Part shown: positions 46,240 to 55,170 of the stretch, piece after piece | Numbering within the stretch: position 1 is the first letter of the stretch | Layout: each line of letters opens with the position of its first letter | DNA from: Pseudomonadota bacterium | GTDB taxonomy: Bacteria; Pseudomonadota; Gammaproteobacteria; Steroidobacterales; Steroidobacteraceae | NCBI GenBank assembly: GCA_019352035.1 | Contig: JABBNZ010000018.1 | Location: 1-58,588 of the forward strand | DNA length: 58,588 bases | Direction of reading: 5' to 3' | The notes under the pieces: model-generated | What the model was told of the DNA's origin: nothing | What the model saw: only the letters and a program-made list of their open reading frames with translations | The model's database searches: none | Program-made: the position numbers and the translations under genes

Positions 46240-47172
46240 ATGAACAACTGGTCGGCAGAAGCCTGGCGCACGGTCATCGACAGCGCGGCCGACGGTGTCG
46301 TGGTCTGCGACGCCGCGGCTTCCGACCATCCTGTCATTTATGCCAACGCCGCATTCGTCGCGATGAGCGGTTACACGGTCGACATGCTGCTCGGCAAGAA
46401 CCTGCGCATTCTTCAGGGAAGCGACCGTGAGCAGGACGGGCGGCAGCGCATTCGCGACGCATTGGAGTGCGGCGAGACCGCACGTGTGCTGATGCGCAAC
46501 TACCGTCCGGACGGATCGCTCTTCTGGAGCGAGGTGGTGATCCAGCCGGTTCGCGACCCCGCCGGTCAGCTGACCCATTTCATCGGCTTTTACCGCGACG
46601 CCAGCCAGCGGTTAAAAGACTGCGACAAGGTTGCGCCGGGCCTGCCCTCGTGGCTGCGGGAAGACCGCCTGACGGGCCTGCATTCGCGGGCCTACTTCGA
46701 GGAACTGCTGCAGCGCGACTGGCTGCTCGCGCAGCGCGACTCGCACGAGATCGGCCTGACGCTCTTCGACATCGACGATCTGGCCACTTACAACGACACC
46801 TTCGACAAGAGCGCGGGCGATGCCTGTATCCGGCGCGTGGCCCGGGTCATCGGCGCCTCCTACCGGCGTGGCGGCGACCTGGTCGGCCGCTGGGAAGGCG
46901 GCACCCTCGCAGTGCTCACTCAGGGGGATGGCGCGCAGAAGGCGCCGCAGTACGCGCAGGTCGTCTCCCAGCGCGTGCGGGATCTCCTGATTCATCATCC
47001 GCGGGCCGGCGCGGGGCGCTACCTCACCGTCAGCGCCGGCGTGGCGAGTCTCGTCCCTCAGCGCGGAATGCCCCTCGAGGCGCTGCTCAAGGGCTGTCAG
47101 GCGGCGTTGAAGCGTTCCAAGGCGACGGGCAAGAACAGCATCGTGACCGCGGAGTCGGCGGATTTTTCCTGA
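46240..47172 (+). CDS. LOV-like PAS protein with degenerate GGDEF domain
   Basis: The 310-residue product has a PAS domain (about 10-125) that follows the LOV pattern: YANAAFVAMSGYTVDMLLG, GKNLRILQG, MRNYRPDGSLFW and THFIGFYRD. The flavin-reactive cysteine of LOV domains (GxNCRFLQ) is Leu here. The C-terminal half (about 150-300) is GGDEF-like (LTGLHSRAYFEELL, LTLFDIDDLATYND), but the signature reads RWEGGTLAVL instead of RxGGDEFAVL. The protein is probably not a photocycling diguanylate cyclase; it may sense redox or another ligand, or act through protein contacts. GTG 46222 is an alternative start. Confidence 0.85.
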   Translation: MNNWSAEAWRTVIDSAADGVVVCDAAASDHPVIYANAAFVAMSGYTVDMLLGKNLRILQGSDREQDGRQRIRDALECGETARVLMRNYRPDGSLFWSEVVIQPVRDPAGQLTHFIGFYRDASQRLKDCDKVAPGLPSWLREDRLTGLHSRAYFEELLQRDWLLAQRDSHEIGLTLFDIDDLATYNDTFDKSAGDACIRRVARVIGASYRRGGDLVGRWEGGTLAVLTQGDGAQKAPQYAQVVSQRVRDLLIHHPRAGAGRYLTVSAGVASLVPQRGMPLEALLKGCQAALKRSKATGKNSIVTAESADFS

Positions 47173-47191
47173 CGCCGTCCCGCGGCGCGTC

Positions 47192-48565
47192 TCACCAATT
47201 CGCTGCAGCGCTCCCGAGGGATGTGGCCGGGAGTGTCCAGTACATCGGCACGCCTTCGATCCTCACCGGCGGCCGCAGGCGCCGCGCAGCTCCCCAGCGG
47301 GTCTCTTCCAATTTCGGGTCGATATCGTCTGCGCTCTCCCGCTCCAATGGCGCGTCGACCTCGCGCGTACCGCAATCGATGAGAGCCTTGGCGGTTCTCG
47401 CCAGCGAGAGCCGGGCACGGCTGCCGCGGCCCGTTGCGAGACGCTGGGCCAGCCCCCGCAGCGCCGCGGCCGCGATGAGATAGCCTGTCGCGTGATCGAG
47501 CGCCTGGACGGGCAGCGGCATCGGCCGGTCGGCCGCGCGCCAGGCCATGCCGGCCGCGGCGATGCCTGCGCTCATCTGCACGAGGCTGTCGAAGCCGCGG
47601 CGTTGCGGCCATGGACCGGACCAGCCGTAGGCATCCAAGCTCACCTCGATCAGTCCCGGCGCGAGCTCCTGACGGGCTTGTCCGCCGTAGCCGAGGGCGG
47701 CAAGGGCGCCCGGCCGATAGCCATGCACGAGGATGTCCGCCGTGCGCAGCAGCGATTCGAAGCGCTGCCGGTCGGCGGGTGTGTTGAGATTCAATCGCGC
47801 GCAACGCTTCCCCAGCGTGACTTCGGGGACGACGCCGGGCTCGTCCCAGTCCGGCGGATCGATCCTCAGGACCTCGGCGCCGTAGCCGGCGAGAAAACGG
47901 GTGGCGACCGGCCCGGCGAGGACCCGCGTGAGATCGAGGACCCGGACTCCCGCGAGCGGCCGATCGGGCGAGGCGCGGCGCTCGCGGGAGCCCGCGGTAG
48001 CCGAGGTCCGCAGAATATGGATCAGGGGCTCCGAAGCGACCGCGACACCCTGCGGGTGCTCGCGCCATTCCTCGCACGTGCGCATCTGCGCCGCACATCC
48101 GCCTGCCGCGACGATCGCACTCTCGAGCTTGCTGCCGGTCCAGCCGGCAATCGCGCGGGCCAGCGCCTGCGTGTTGCCCCCGCAGTCGAGCACCTTCTCG
48201 GCCGCGGCGCGGTGTCGCGGGGCGTTGGCGTGGATCCGGATCCAGCCATCCTCCGTCCGATAATCGCCCGTGACCGGGTCCCGCAGCGCCGGCAGGCTCC
48301 ATCCCTGCGGACGAATCGACATGCCGAACCACAAGGAGGCGAGGCGGCGGTCCACGGTCAGCGTTGGCCGCGAGCCGGTGTGGAAGCGGACGATCTCCCG
48401 GACTGCCGCCGCGGCGACGGCCACTGCGGCGGCCGCGAAGTCCGTTACCGGGAAAGTGGAGGGCAGCGCGCCGGTGCCCGATACCTCCATGGCCTCGAGG
48501 CCCGCCGGCTCGCCGCCGAGCGCGCTCCAGAACGACTCGACAAGGGGTTCACACGCATTCGCCAC
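47192..48565 (-). CDS. CoA-transferase family III (CaiB/BaiF) protein, rearranged domain order
   Basis: The 457-residue protein has the usual CaiB start not at its N-terminus but in the middle (LAGVRVLDLTRVLAGPVAT, about residue 205), followed by LNLNTPADRQRFESLL and the Asp-containing LDHATGYLIAAAALRGLA near residue 370. The first 200 residues look like the later part of such a protein (TDFAAAAVAVAAAAVREI, DGWIRIHAN). The order is thus C-part then N-part. It should move CoA between carboxylic acids, but the substrate is unknown. Start GTG. Confidence 0.85.
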   Translation of the reverse strand: MANACEPLVESFWSALGGEPAGLEAMEVSGTGALPSTFPVTDFAAAAVAVAAAAVREIVRFHTGSRPTLTVDRRLASLWFGMSIRPQGWSLPALRDPVTGDYRTEDGWIRIHANAPRHRAAAEKVLDCGGNTQALARAIAGWTGSKLESAIVAAGGCAAQMRTCEEWREHPQGVAVASEPLIHILRTSATAGSRERRASPDRPLAGVRVLDLTRVLAGPVATRFLAGYGAEVLRIDPPDWDEPGVVPEVTLGKRCARLNLNTPADRQRFESLLRTADILVHGYRPGALAALGYGGQARQELAPGLIEVSLDAYGWSGPWPQRRGFDSLVQMSAGIAAAGMAWRAADRPMPLPVQALDHATGYLIAAAALRGLAQRLATGRGSRARLSLARTAKALIDCGTREVDAPLERESADDIDPKLEETRWGAARRLRPPVRIEGVPMYWTLPATSLGSAAANW

Positions 48566-48644
48566 CGAGAGCGCGCCTCCTCCTCGCCGTGAACGACGAG
48601 GTTTCCTGCGCGGAAACCTCGGATGAGTCGAGTGATCCGGCCAA

Positions 48645-49304
48645 TCAACTCACCGGCTGCCAATCCGAAATCAGATGCAGGAAGGGCTCTGCCTCCCCCA
48701 GCGCGCGCGCATAAGAGGGGCGTGCCATCAGGCGCTCGAGATATGCGAACGCATTCGGATGGGTGTCCCGGAACGGGCCAAAGAAGCGGTTACCGAAAGA
48801 GAGTGCCGGAGCCGCCGCGCAGTCGGCCATCGTGAAGCTCTCGCCGGCCGCCCATGGCCTGTCGGCCATCTCGGCGTCGAGGAGCGTGAGCGCCTTCACG
48901 AACAGTGCTCGTGCCTTTTGCAGCCCGTAGGTGTCCTTTTGGCCTTCCGGCCGCAATTGGTCGTCCGGGAACTTCTGCATGGGAGTGTGCAGATAGTTGT
49001 CGAAGAACCGATCGCGCAATCGCACCTGCAAGGCGGATTCTGGGTCGTCAGGGATCAGCTTGACCCTGCCGGGGAAATGAGTGTCGAGATACTCGATGAT
49101 GATCGTTGATTCCGGAACGACTCGGCCGCTGTCCGTGTCACGCAGAATTGGAAATCGTTTCAGAGGGGACAACGTTTCATATTCGCGAGCGACGGCCGGA
49201 TCATCGATCCGCAGCGGCTGGAACGGAATGTCCTTCTCGTAAAAGGCGATCAGCACCTTGTGGCAGTAGGAGGACAGCGGGTGCAGGAAGAGCTCGAGAG
49301 ACAT
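48645..49304 (-). CDS. Glutathione S-transferase family protein
   Basis: The 219-residue product has a thioredoxin-like N-terminal domain (ELFLHPLSSYCHKVLIAF, with Ser/Cys near the glutathione site), the glutathione-contact segment VPESTIIIEYLDTHFP and an all-helical C-terminal domain with AAGESFTMADCAAAPAL. The second substrate is unknown. It lies 79 bp upstream, in transcription order, of the CoA-transferase gene on the same strand, and the two may be co-transcribed. Confidence 0.88.
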   Translation of the reverse strand: MSLELFLHPLSSYCHKVLIAFYEKDIPFQPLRIDDPAVAREYETLSPLKRFPILRDTDSGRVVPESTIIIEYLDTHFPGRVKLIPDDPESALQVRLRDRFFDNYLHTPMQKFPDDQLRPEGQKDTYGLQKARALFVKALTLLDAEMADRPWAAGESFTMADCAAAPALSFGNRFFGPFRDTHPNAFAYLERLMARPSYARALGEAEPFLHLISDWQPVS

Positions 49305-49438
49305 CGCCGCGCCTCATCGTGGAGGGATGACCGAAGGATCGGCGCGGCAGGGCGCGCAAGTCAAGCGTGGCCCAGCCGCTGCCAAAGTCATCTCATCGGG
49401 ACCGGCTGCGGACTGCTGCTCGCCCGCCGCGGCGGTTG

Positions 49439-49467
49439 AGCGCTCGCCGGGCGCCCTGGCGAGCGCT
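49439..49467 (-). terminator. Hairpin at the 3' end of csiV
   Basis: AGCGCTCGCC (49439-49448) and GGCGAGCGCT (49458-49467) pair perfectly. The stem overlaps the first two bases of the csiV stop codon on the minus strand. No T tract follows, so termination is only a possibility. Confidence 0.4.
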
Positions 49468-50281
49468 AGCGGCCCGGAGGCCGGGGGCCCTTCGCCGGAG
49501 TGACGAGGGCGATCACGCCGAAGGCCGGATGATCGAAGTAGTTGCGCTGATAGAACCGCACGCGCCGGGTCTCGTTCATCACGAAGGTGGTGCCGGGCGG
49601 GGCTTTGAGGCCGGGCGGCGGATTCTGCATAGCGTAGTCGAGTGTCATGCCCAGATGCAGGAATTCGCCCCGCTCGAAGAAGATGACGCCGGTGAGTCCG
49701 GGCACGTTGATCCCGAGGGACTGGAGGGAGAAGCCGGCGCGGGTTCCCCAGGCGCTCGCGGTCTGCACCCAGGCGGCATGCGCCACCGGCCGATAGGTGC
49801 GGCTCGAGCGCAGTCGCGCGACGATGGGCGTCAGGCGATAGTCCGAGGGAGGCAGCACGGTCAACAGCCTGCCGATGGTCCCTGAGCCGCTCGGGGCTTC
49901 TCCGCCGGCCACCGTCGCGGTGGTGTTCGTCTCGGCCGCCCAGCTCTCGGGCTGGCCGAGCGCGACTTTGGCCCGGAAGATCACGACCTCGATGTCATAT
50001 GCGGGCCCGCTGTACGCGGGCGCAAGCGGCACTTGGGCTGTCGGAGTCGTCGCGGCCGGGCCGTTCGGCGCGATCGCGGAAGCTGGCTTCGCGGCCTTCG
50101 CCGGCGCCTGCCCGGCGGGCGTCTGAGCGGCGGATGTGGCCTGGGACGGGGCCGCGCGGGAGGGGGCGGTCGGGGCTGGGGCCTGTGGCGCTGCGGCCTG
50201 CGCGAGTGCCGCCGGCGGCGCGACGAGCGCAAGAATGAGAAGGATCGCGAGCCGGCGGAGTGAGGCGCTGCGGGATGTCAT
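49466..50281 (-). CDS. CsiV-family periplasmic protein
   Basis: The 271-residue product has a signal peptide (about 8-28, LAILLILALVAPPAALAQA), an Ala/Pro/Thr-rich linker (about 30-85), and a conserved domain starting YDIEVVIFRAKVALGQPESW and including YRLTPIVARLRSSRTYRPVAHAAW (in two parts) and RFYQRNYFDHPAFGVIALV. This fits the CsiV family, peptidoglycan-binding partners first described next to mfd in pseudomonads. The gene lies directly after mfd here too. ATG 50281 was chosen; the 20 codons before it are unlike the family. Confidence 0.83.
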   Translation of the reverse strand: MTSRSASLRRLAILLILALVAPPAALAQAAAPQAPAPTAPSRAAPSQATSAAQTPAGQAPAKAAKPASAIAPNGPAATTPTAQVPLAPAYSGPAYDIEVVIFRAKVALGQPESWAAETNTTATVAGGEAPSGSGTIGRLLTVLPPSDYRLTPIVARLRSSRTYRPVAHAAWVQTASAWGTRAGFSLQSLGINVPGLTGVIFFERGEFLHLGMTLDYAMQNPPPGLKAPPGTTFVMNETRRVRFYQRNYFDHPAFGVIALVTPAKGPRPPGR

Positions 50282-50365
50282 GCGTCGAAGTCTAACCGAT
50301 GGCCGCGCCGTGCCGCAGCTCATGTAGCCCGGGAACGACATTCCCGGCGCCGTGCAGTGTGCGAC

Positions 50366-53300
50366 CTAACGCGGGCGCGTCGCCAGACGCTTCATCAGGC
50401 TCGCCCCGAAGTCGAACCGCGCTTCCTCGGTGGGCATGGCGCGCGCGATGCGCAATCTCAGCGGCCCTTCCAGCCGGTATTCGCGCGGTGCCTGCTGCAT
50501 CAGGCGCACGACCGCCGCCGGCTCGACGGCATTGCGCTCCTCGAACGTCACCGAGCCGCCCTGCGGCCCGAGATCGAGGCGCCGGATGCCGAGCGCCCGC
50601 GCGGTGAGCTTCAGTTTGGCGATCCGGATGAGGCTCTGCGCCGGCGGGGGCAGGGCGCCGAAGCGGTCGTGGACCTCCGCGGTGAGATCCTCGAGCGCCT
50701 CGGCGCTCTCGGCGGCCGCAATCCGCTTGTAGAGGCCGAGGCGCACGTGCACATCGGCGATGAACGCTTCCGGCAGGAAAGCCGGCAGGCGCAACTCCAC
50801 TTCCGTCGCCGCGGCGAGCGGCTTGTCGAGCGCGGGCTCGCGGCCTTCCTTCAGCGCCTTCACCGCACGCTCCAGCAGATCGAGATACATCGCGAGCCCG
50901 ATCTCGGTCATCTGCCCGCTCTGTTGCTCGCCCAGGAGCTCGCCCGCGCCGCGGATCTCGAGGTCGTGGGTCGCGAGCACGAAGCCGGCGCCGAGCTCCT
51001 CCATCGACTCGATGGCCTCGAGGCGCTTGGCCGCATCGCCGGCGAGCGCTTTGCGCGGGGGCGCGATGAGATAGGCGTACGCGCGGTGGTGGGAGCGCCC
51101 GACGCGTCCGCGCAGCTGGTGCAGCTGCGCGAGGCCCATGTGGTCGGCGCGATTGATGATGATGGTGTTGGCGGTGGGGACGTCGATGCCGCTTTCGATG
51201 ATGGTGGTGCAGAGGAGCAGGTCGAAACGGCGATGATAGAAGTCCACCATGAGCTGCTCCAGATCGCGCTCCCGCATCTGTCCGTGGCCGATTCTGACGC
51301 CGGCCTCCGGCACGAGGGTCTGCACCTCGGCGGCGATCTTCTCGATGGTGCGGATCTCGTTGTGAACGAAGTAGATCTGGCCGCCGCGGCGCAGCTCGCG
51401 CAGCACCGCTTCCCGCAGCGTGGGCCCGTGCCATTCGATGACGAAGGTCTTGATCGCCAGCCGCTCCTCGGGCGGCGTCGTGATGAGCGAGAGGTCGCGC
51501 AGTCCCCCGAGCGCCATGTTGAGAGTGCGCGGGATGGGAGTCGCGGTGAGCGTCAATACGTGTACATTTGCCCTGAGCGCCTGCAGCCGCTCCTTGTCGC
51601 GCACGCCGAAGCGATGCTCCTCATCGACGATGAGGAGTCCAAGGTCCTTGAACCGCGCGTGGGCGTGCAGCAGCCTGTGAGTGGCGACTACGATGTCGAC
51701 CGAGCCGCGCTCGATCCCCTCGATGGTCGCCTGGGTCTCCTTCGCATTCCCGAATCGAGACAACCCTTCGATCCGCACGGGCCAGTCGGCGAAGCGGTCG
51801 CGGAAGTTGGCGACGTGCTGCTGCACCAACAGCGTGGTCGGCGCGAGCACCGCGACCTGCTTGCCGGCCTGGGTGGCGATGAAGGCCGCACGCATGGCGA
51901 CTTCCGTCTTGCCGAAGCCGACATCGCCGCAGACGATCCGGTCCATCGGGCGATCGCTCTGCAGATCGGCGAGCACCTTGCGGATGGCCTCGGCCTGATC
52001 CTCGGTCTCCTCGAAGGGGAAGGCGTCGGTGAAGGTCTGGTACTCGCTTTCGTTCAGGGTGAGCTTCAGGCCCTTCTGCGCCTTGCGCCGCGCATAGAGG
52101 TCGAGGAGCTCGGCCGCGACGTCGCGGATCTGGTCGGCGGCGCGCTTGCGTGCCTTCGCCCACTGGTCCGTCCCGAGCTTGTGCAGCGGTGCGCTCTCGG
52201 GCGCGGCACCGGTGTAGCGGGTGACGAGGTGCAGCGCATGCACCGGCACGTACACGCGGTCCCCGTCCAGGTATTCGAGGACCAGGAACTCTCCAGGCTG
52301 TCCGGCAACCTCCATCGACTGCAGGCCGACGTAGCGCCCGACACCGTATTCCTCGTGCACCACCGGTGCTCCGGGGTTGAGGTCCTGCAGGCCGCGCAGA
52401 ATGGTTTCCGGGTCGACGGCCGCGCGCTTTCGCCGGCGCTCCTGCCTGGCGCGGGCGCCGAAGAGCTGCGCCTCGGAAATGATTGCGATGCGCGGATGCG
52501 TGAGCGTCAGGCCGCCGACGTCCGCCGCAACGGTCAGCGCGAGCGCCGAGGTGCCATCCGAGAAGGCTTCCCAGCTCTGCACGATTTCGACGCTGTGTCC
52601 GTGTCCACGCAGCAGCTCTTGCAATACTTCGCGCCGGCCAGGGGAGTCGGCGGCAATCAGTACCCGGCCGTCGAACTGCGCGAGGAAGCTGTCCAGAGCC
52701 GCAAACGGCTGCTCCGCCCGCGGATCGACGCGTAGCTCGCGCGGCAGAGCCGTGGGGAAGTTGCTTACCCCATGCGGCGCCGTGCCGAGCGTTGTATCGG
52801 CCTCGAATGCCTCCAGCGTGACGGCAGAGAAACTTTCGAGCTTGTCCTCGAGCTCCGGCGGCTCGACGAAAAGCTCCGCGGGGGCGAGCACCGGCCGCTC
52901 GATGTCGTGCCGGCGGTCCTCGTAGCGGGTCGCGATGGCGCTCCAAGCCTTCTCGAGCGCGGCGGGCAGGGCGGCATCGCGTACGACGACCGCATTGGGG
53001 GGGAGGTAATCGAGCAACGTCGCCGTCTGCTCGAAAAAGAGCGGCAGGTAGAACTCGATGCCCGCGGGCGCCAGACCCTCGCTGACACCGCGGTAGATGG
53101 TCGTTCGGCTCGGATCGCCCTCGAAGCGCGTGCGGAATCGGCGTCTGAACTCCTTGACCGCCTGCGCATCGACCGGCATCTCGCGGGCGGGCAGGAGGCG
53201 CACGCTGTCGAGGGCATCGAGCGAGCGCTGCGAATCCGGGTCGAAGCGGCGGATCGCCTCGATCTCCTCGTCGAAGAGATCGATTCGCAGTGGTGCCGCG

Positions 53301-53830
53301 CCGCCCATCGGAAAGACGTCGAAGAGCGAGCCGCGGACCGCGAATTCGCCCGGGCTCGTGACCTGACTCACGCTGGCGTAGCCGGCGTCCGTCAGGCGCT
53401 GGCGGAAGGCCTCGAGGTCGAGCGCCTGTCCGCGGGTGAGCTCGAAGGCGCGGCTCTGGACGTACTGCATGGGTGGCAGCCGCTGCATCAGCGTGTCCGC
53501 CGCGACGATCAGGCACCCATGCCGGGTCTGAGGCAGCTCGAAGAGCGTCCGCAATCGCTCGGAGATGATGTCAGGATGGGGCGAGAAGAGATCGTACGGC
53601 AGCACTTCCCAGTCGGGGAAGGACAGGAGGGTCAGGCGCTCGCCGGCGAAGAAGCGCAGCTCCGCCGCGAGCCGCTCGACCTCGCGCGCCGCATCGACCA
53701 CGACGACATATAACCGTTGGTCCGAGCGCGTGGCCTCGGCGAGCGCGAGAGCGGCCGCGCTGCCGTGGAGCTGATGCCAGCGCAGATGCCGCCGGGCGGC
53801 ACTCGGAACGGGCGGATTGAGGATTCTCAA
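50366..53830 (-). CDS. mfd: Transcription-repair coupling factor Mfd
   Basis: Mfd removes RNA polymerase stalled at DNA damage and recruits UvrA. The 1154-residue product (E. coli 1148) has the UvrB-like N-terminal module (FPDWEVLPYDLFSPHPDIIS), the RNA-polymerase-interacting domain (YGVGRYVGLQ), Walker A in GDVGFGKTEVAMRAAF (about 630), the DEEH box in LLIVDEEHRFGV and the translocase module. Its ATG overlaps the stop of the upstream cyclase gene by 4 bp. Confidence 0.97.
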   Translation of the reverse strand: MRILNPPVPSAARRHLRWHQLHGSAAALALAEATRSDQRLYVVVVDAAREVERLAAELRFFAGERLTLLSFPDWEVLPYDLFSPHPDIISERLRTLFELPQTRHGCLIVAADTLMQRLPPMQYVQSRAFELTRGQALDLEAFRQRLTDAGYASVSQVTSPGEFAVRGSLFDVFPMGGAAPLRIDLFDEEIEAIRRFDPDSQRSLDALDSVRLLPAREMPVDAQAVKEFRRRFRTRFEGDPSRTTIYRGVSEGLAPAGIEFYLPLFFEQTATLLDYLPPNAVVVRDAALPAALEKAWSAIATRYEDRRHDIERPVLAPAELFVEPPELEDKLESFSAVTLEAFEADTTLGTAPHGVSNFPTALPRELRVDPRAEQPFAALDSFLAQFDGRVLIAADSPGRREVLQELLRGHGHSVEIVQSWEAFSDGTSALALTVAADVGGLTLTHPRIAIISEAQLFGARARQERRRKRAAVDPETILRGLQDLNPGAPVVHEEYGVGRYVGLQSMEVAGQPGEFLVLEYLDGDRVYVPVHALHLVTRYTGAAPESAPLHKLGTDQWAKARKRAADQIRDVAAELLDLYARRKAQKGLKLTLNESEYQTFTDAFPFEETEDQAEAIRKVLADLQSDRPMDRIVCGDVGFGKTEVAMRAAFIATQAGKQVAVLAPTTLLVQQHVANFRDRFADWPVRIEGLSRFGNAKETQATIEGIERGSVDIVVATHRLLHAHARFKDLGLLIVDEEHRFGVRDKERLQALRANVHVLTLTATPIPRTLNMALGGLRDLSLITTPPEERLAIKTFVIEWHGPTLREAVLRELRRGGQIYFVHNEIRTIEKIAAEVQTLVPEAGVRIGHGQMRERDLEQLMVDFYHRRFDLLLCTTIIESGIDVPTANTIIINRADHMGLAQLHQLRGRVGRSHHRAYAYLIAPPRKALAGDAAKRLEAIESMEELGAGFVLATHDLEIRGAGELLGEQQSGQMTEIGLAMYLDLLERAVKALKEGREPALDKPLAAATEVELRLPAFLPEAFIADVHVRLGLYKRIAAAESAEALEDLTAEVHDRFGALPPPAQSLIRIAKLKLTARALGIRRLDLGPQGGSVTFEERNAVEPAAVVRLMQQAPREYRLEGPLRLRIARAMPTEEARFDFGASLMKRLATRPR

Positions 53831-54642
53831 ATCGCGACGGGGATTTCCGTGACCTGCACGCGCTCGGCGACGGGCACGCAGAAGATGTCTATCGTGCCGG
53901 TGCGGCCCCGCACCTGCATGGGCGGCAGAGGCGTCGCGCCGACGTCCATCCCGATCGCATCGAGCGACTGCTTTACGCTGCGGGAGAAGAGCATCTCACC
54001 GGCGCGCGCCCGCTGACAGAGTCGGGCGGCGACGTTCACCGTGTCGCCGACGAGTGTGTAGCTCATGTACGAGCTGGATCCGATGTTGCCCGCGACCACA
54101 TCACCCTCGTTGATGCCGATGCCGAGGCCGGCATCGACTTCGTACCGCTCCCTCCATGACAGGGCCAGTCCTCTGAAGCTCTCCAGCATCTCCTGCGCCG
54201 CATGCACGGCGCGGCGCGGACTGTCCGATTGCTCGAGCGGCACCCCGAAGCCGAGCATCAGGCAGTCGCCGGCCATGTGGAAAACCGTGCCCTCGTGACG
54301 GAACGTGATCTCCGTGAGGAGTGAGAAGTATTCGTTGAGGAGCGGCACCACCCGGCCCGGCTCGAGCCGTTCCGAGATGGTGGTGAAGCCGCGCAGGTCG
54401 GCGAAGAGCACTACCGCGTGAGCGCGCAGATCCTGGGTCGAGAGCAGTGTGTCGCGCAGCTGCGCGTCCTCGAGGATCTTGTCGGCGAGCCGGGGGGAGA
54501 GGTAACGGCGAAAGGTCCGGCGCAGGACTTCCTCGCGCCGCCGGATCTCCACCTCGAGTTGCGCGGCCGCGAGCTTGCGGCGCACCGCGCCCGCACGCAC
54601 CAGCTCCTCGATGCGGTTCTTGAGGGACTCATCGACGGGCAA
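53827..54642 (-). CDS. Class III adenylate/guanylate cyclase
   Basis: The 271-residue protein has a short N-terminal helical segment (about 1-70) and a catalytic domain. Both metal aspartates are visible (LFADLRGFTTIS, AGDCLMLGFG), and so are the transition-state residues in GDTVNVAARL. At the base-specifying position, where most adenylate cyclases have Lys (KxxGD), it has His (HMAGD), so the nucleotide used is uncertain. No membrane helix or sensor domain is seen. TTG start, with GGGGA upstream. Its stop overlaps mfd, so the two are likely co-translated. Confidence 0.87.
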   Translation of the reverse strand: MPVDESLKNRIEELVRAGAVRRKLAAAQLEVEIRRREEVLRRTFRRYLSPRLADKILEDAQLRDTLLSTQDLRAHAVVLFADLRGFTTISERLEPGRVVPLLNEYFSLLTEITFRHEGTVFHMAGDCLMLGFGVPLEQSDSPRRAVHAAQEMLESFRGLALSWRERYEVDAGLGIGINEGDVVAGNIGSSSYMSYTLVGDTVNVAARLCQRARAGEMLFSRSVKQSLDAIGMDVGATPLPPMQVRGRTGTIDIFCVPVAERVQVTEIPVAI

Positions 54643-54763
54643 TTTCTGATCCCCGGAATTCTTCTGTCAAAACCCAAGGGTATCACAGCCCTGAGCAGTG
54701 AAGCGGGAGGGGGCGAGGGGATGCGCCGGTCCGCCAGCCGGATCCCGGGCCCGGCGCTGCGCG

Positions 54764-55042
54764 CTATCCGTGCACGACCGAGTGCACCACGCGGTTGTAC
54801 TCGAAATAAACCGTAAAGGCGGGATAGTCCCAGCGGGTGATCGGCGGTTTGCCGACGGCGGGGAACTGGCGCTGCGGGGCACCGAACTTCGCTTTTACCG
54901 CGTGCATGGTGGTCCCGCGCACCGGCCGCGCGATTGCGGACGGCGCCACCTGGACGTGTCCATCGACGACCACAGTCTCCGCAGCCGCCCCTCCGGCGAT
55001 TGCGCAGCCGATCAGCAGTGCCAGTAGTTTTGCCGAGCGCAT
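54764..55042 (-). CDS. Small conserved periplasmic protein
   Basis: The 92-residue product has a signal peptide (about 1-21, LLALLIGCAIAGGAAA) and a compact domain containing GTTMHAVKAKFGAPQRQFP, PPITRWDYPAFTVYFEYN and VVHSVVH. The pattern of a short helix followed by G-x-P and a beta hairpin recalls small BamE/SmpA-like proteins, but I cannot assign a function. It is preceded by a good promoter-like sequence and is divergent from lolC. Confidence 0.75.
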   Translation of the reverse strand: MRSAKLLALLIGCAIAGGAAAETVVVDGHVQVAPSAIARPVRGTTMHAVKAKFGAPQRQFPAVGKPPITRWDYPAFTVYFEYNRVVHSVVHG

Positions 55043-55067
55043 ACGGAACCTCCACCGAACCGGCGTG

Positions 55068-55094
55068 ACTATACACCCGGCGGGAATCTGTCAA
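55068..55094 (-). promoter_or_regulatory. Candidate sigma-70 promoter of the small periplasmic protein gene
   Basis: On the minus strand TTGACA (55094-55089) is followed after 15 bp by TATAGT (55073-55068), preceded by TG. The spacing is short, but both hexamers are close to consensus. The start codon is about 26 bp downstream. Confidence 0.5.
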
Positions 55095-55170
55095 AGGCGC
55101 GGGGCCTGCTTCCTCAACCGATCTGTGAAGGCCATCAAGGTCGGGCGGCCTGCGCGCCCGATATGGTTAA

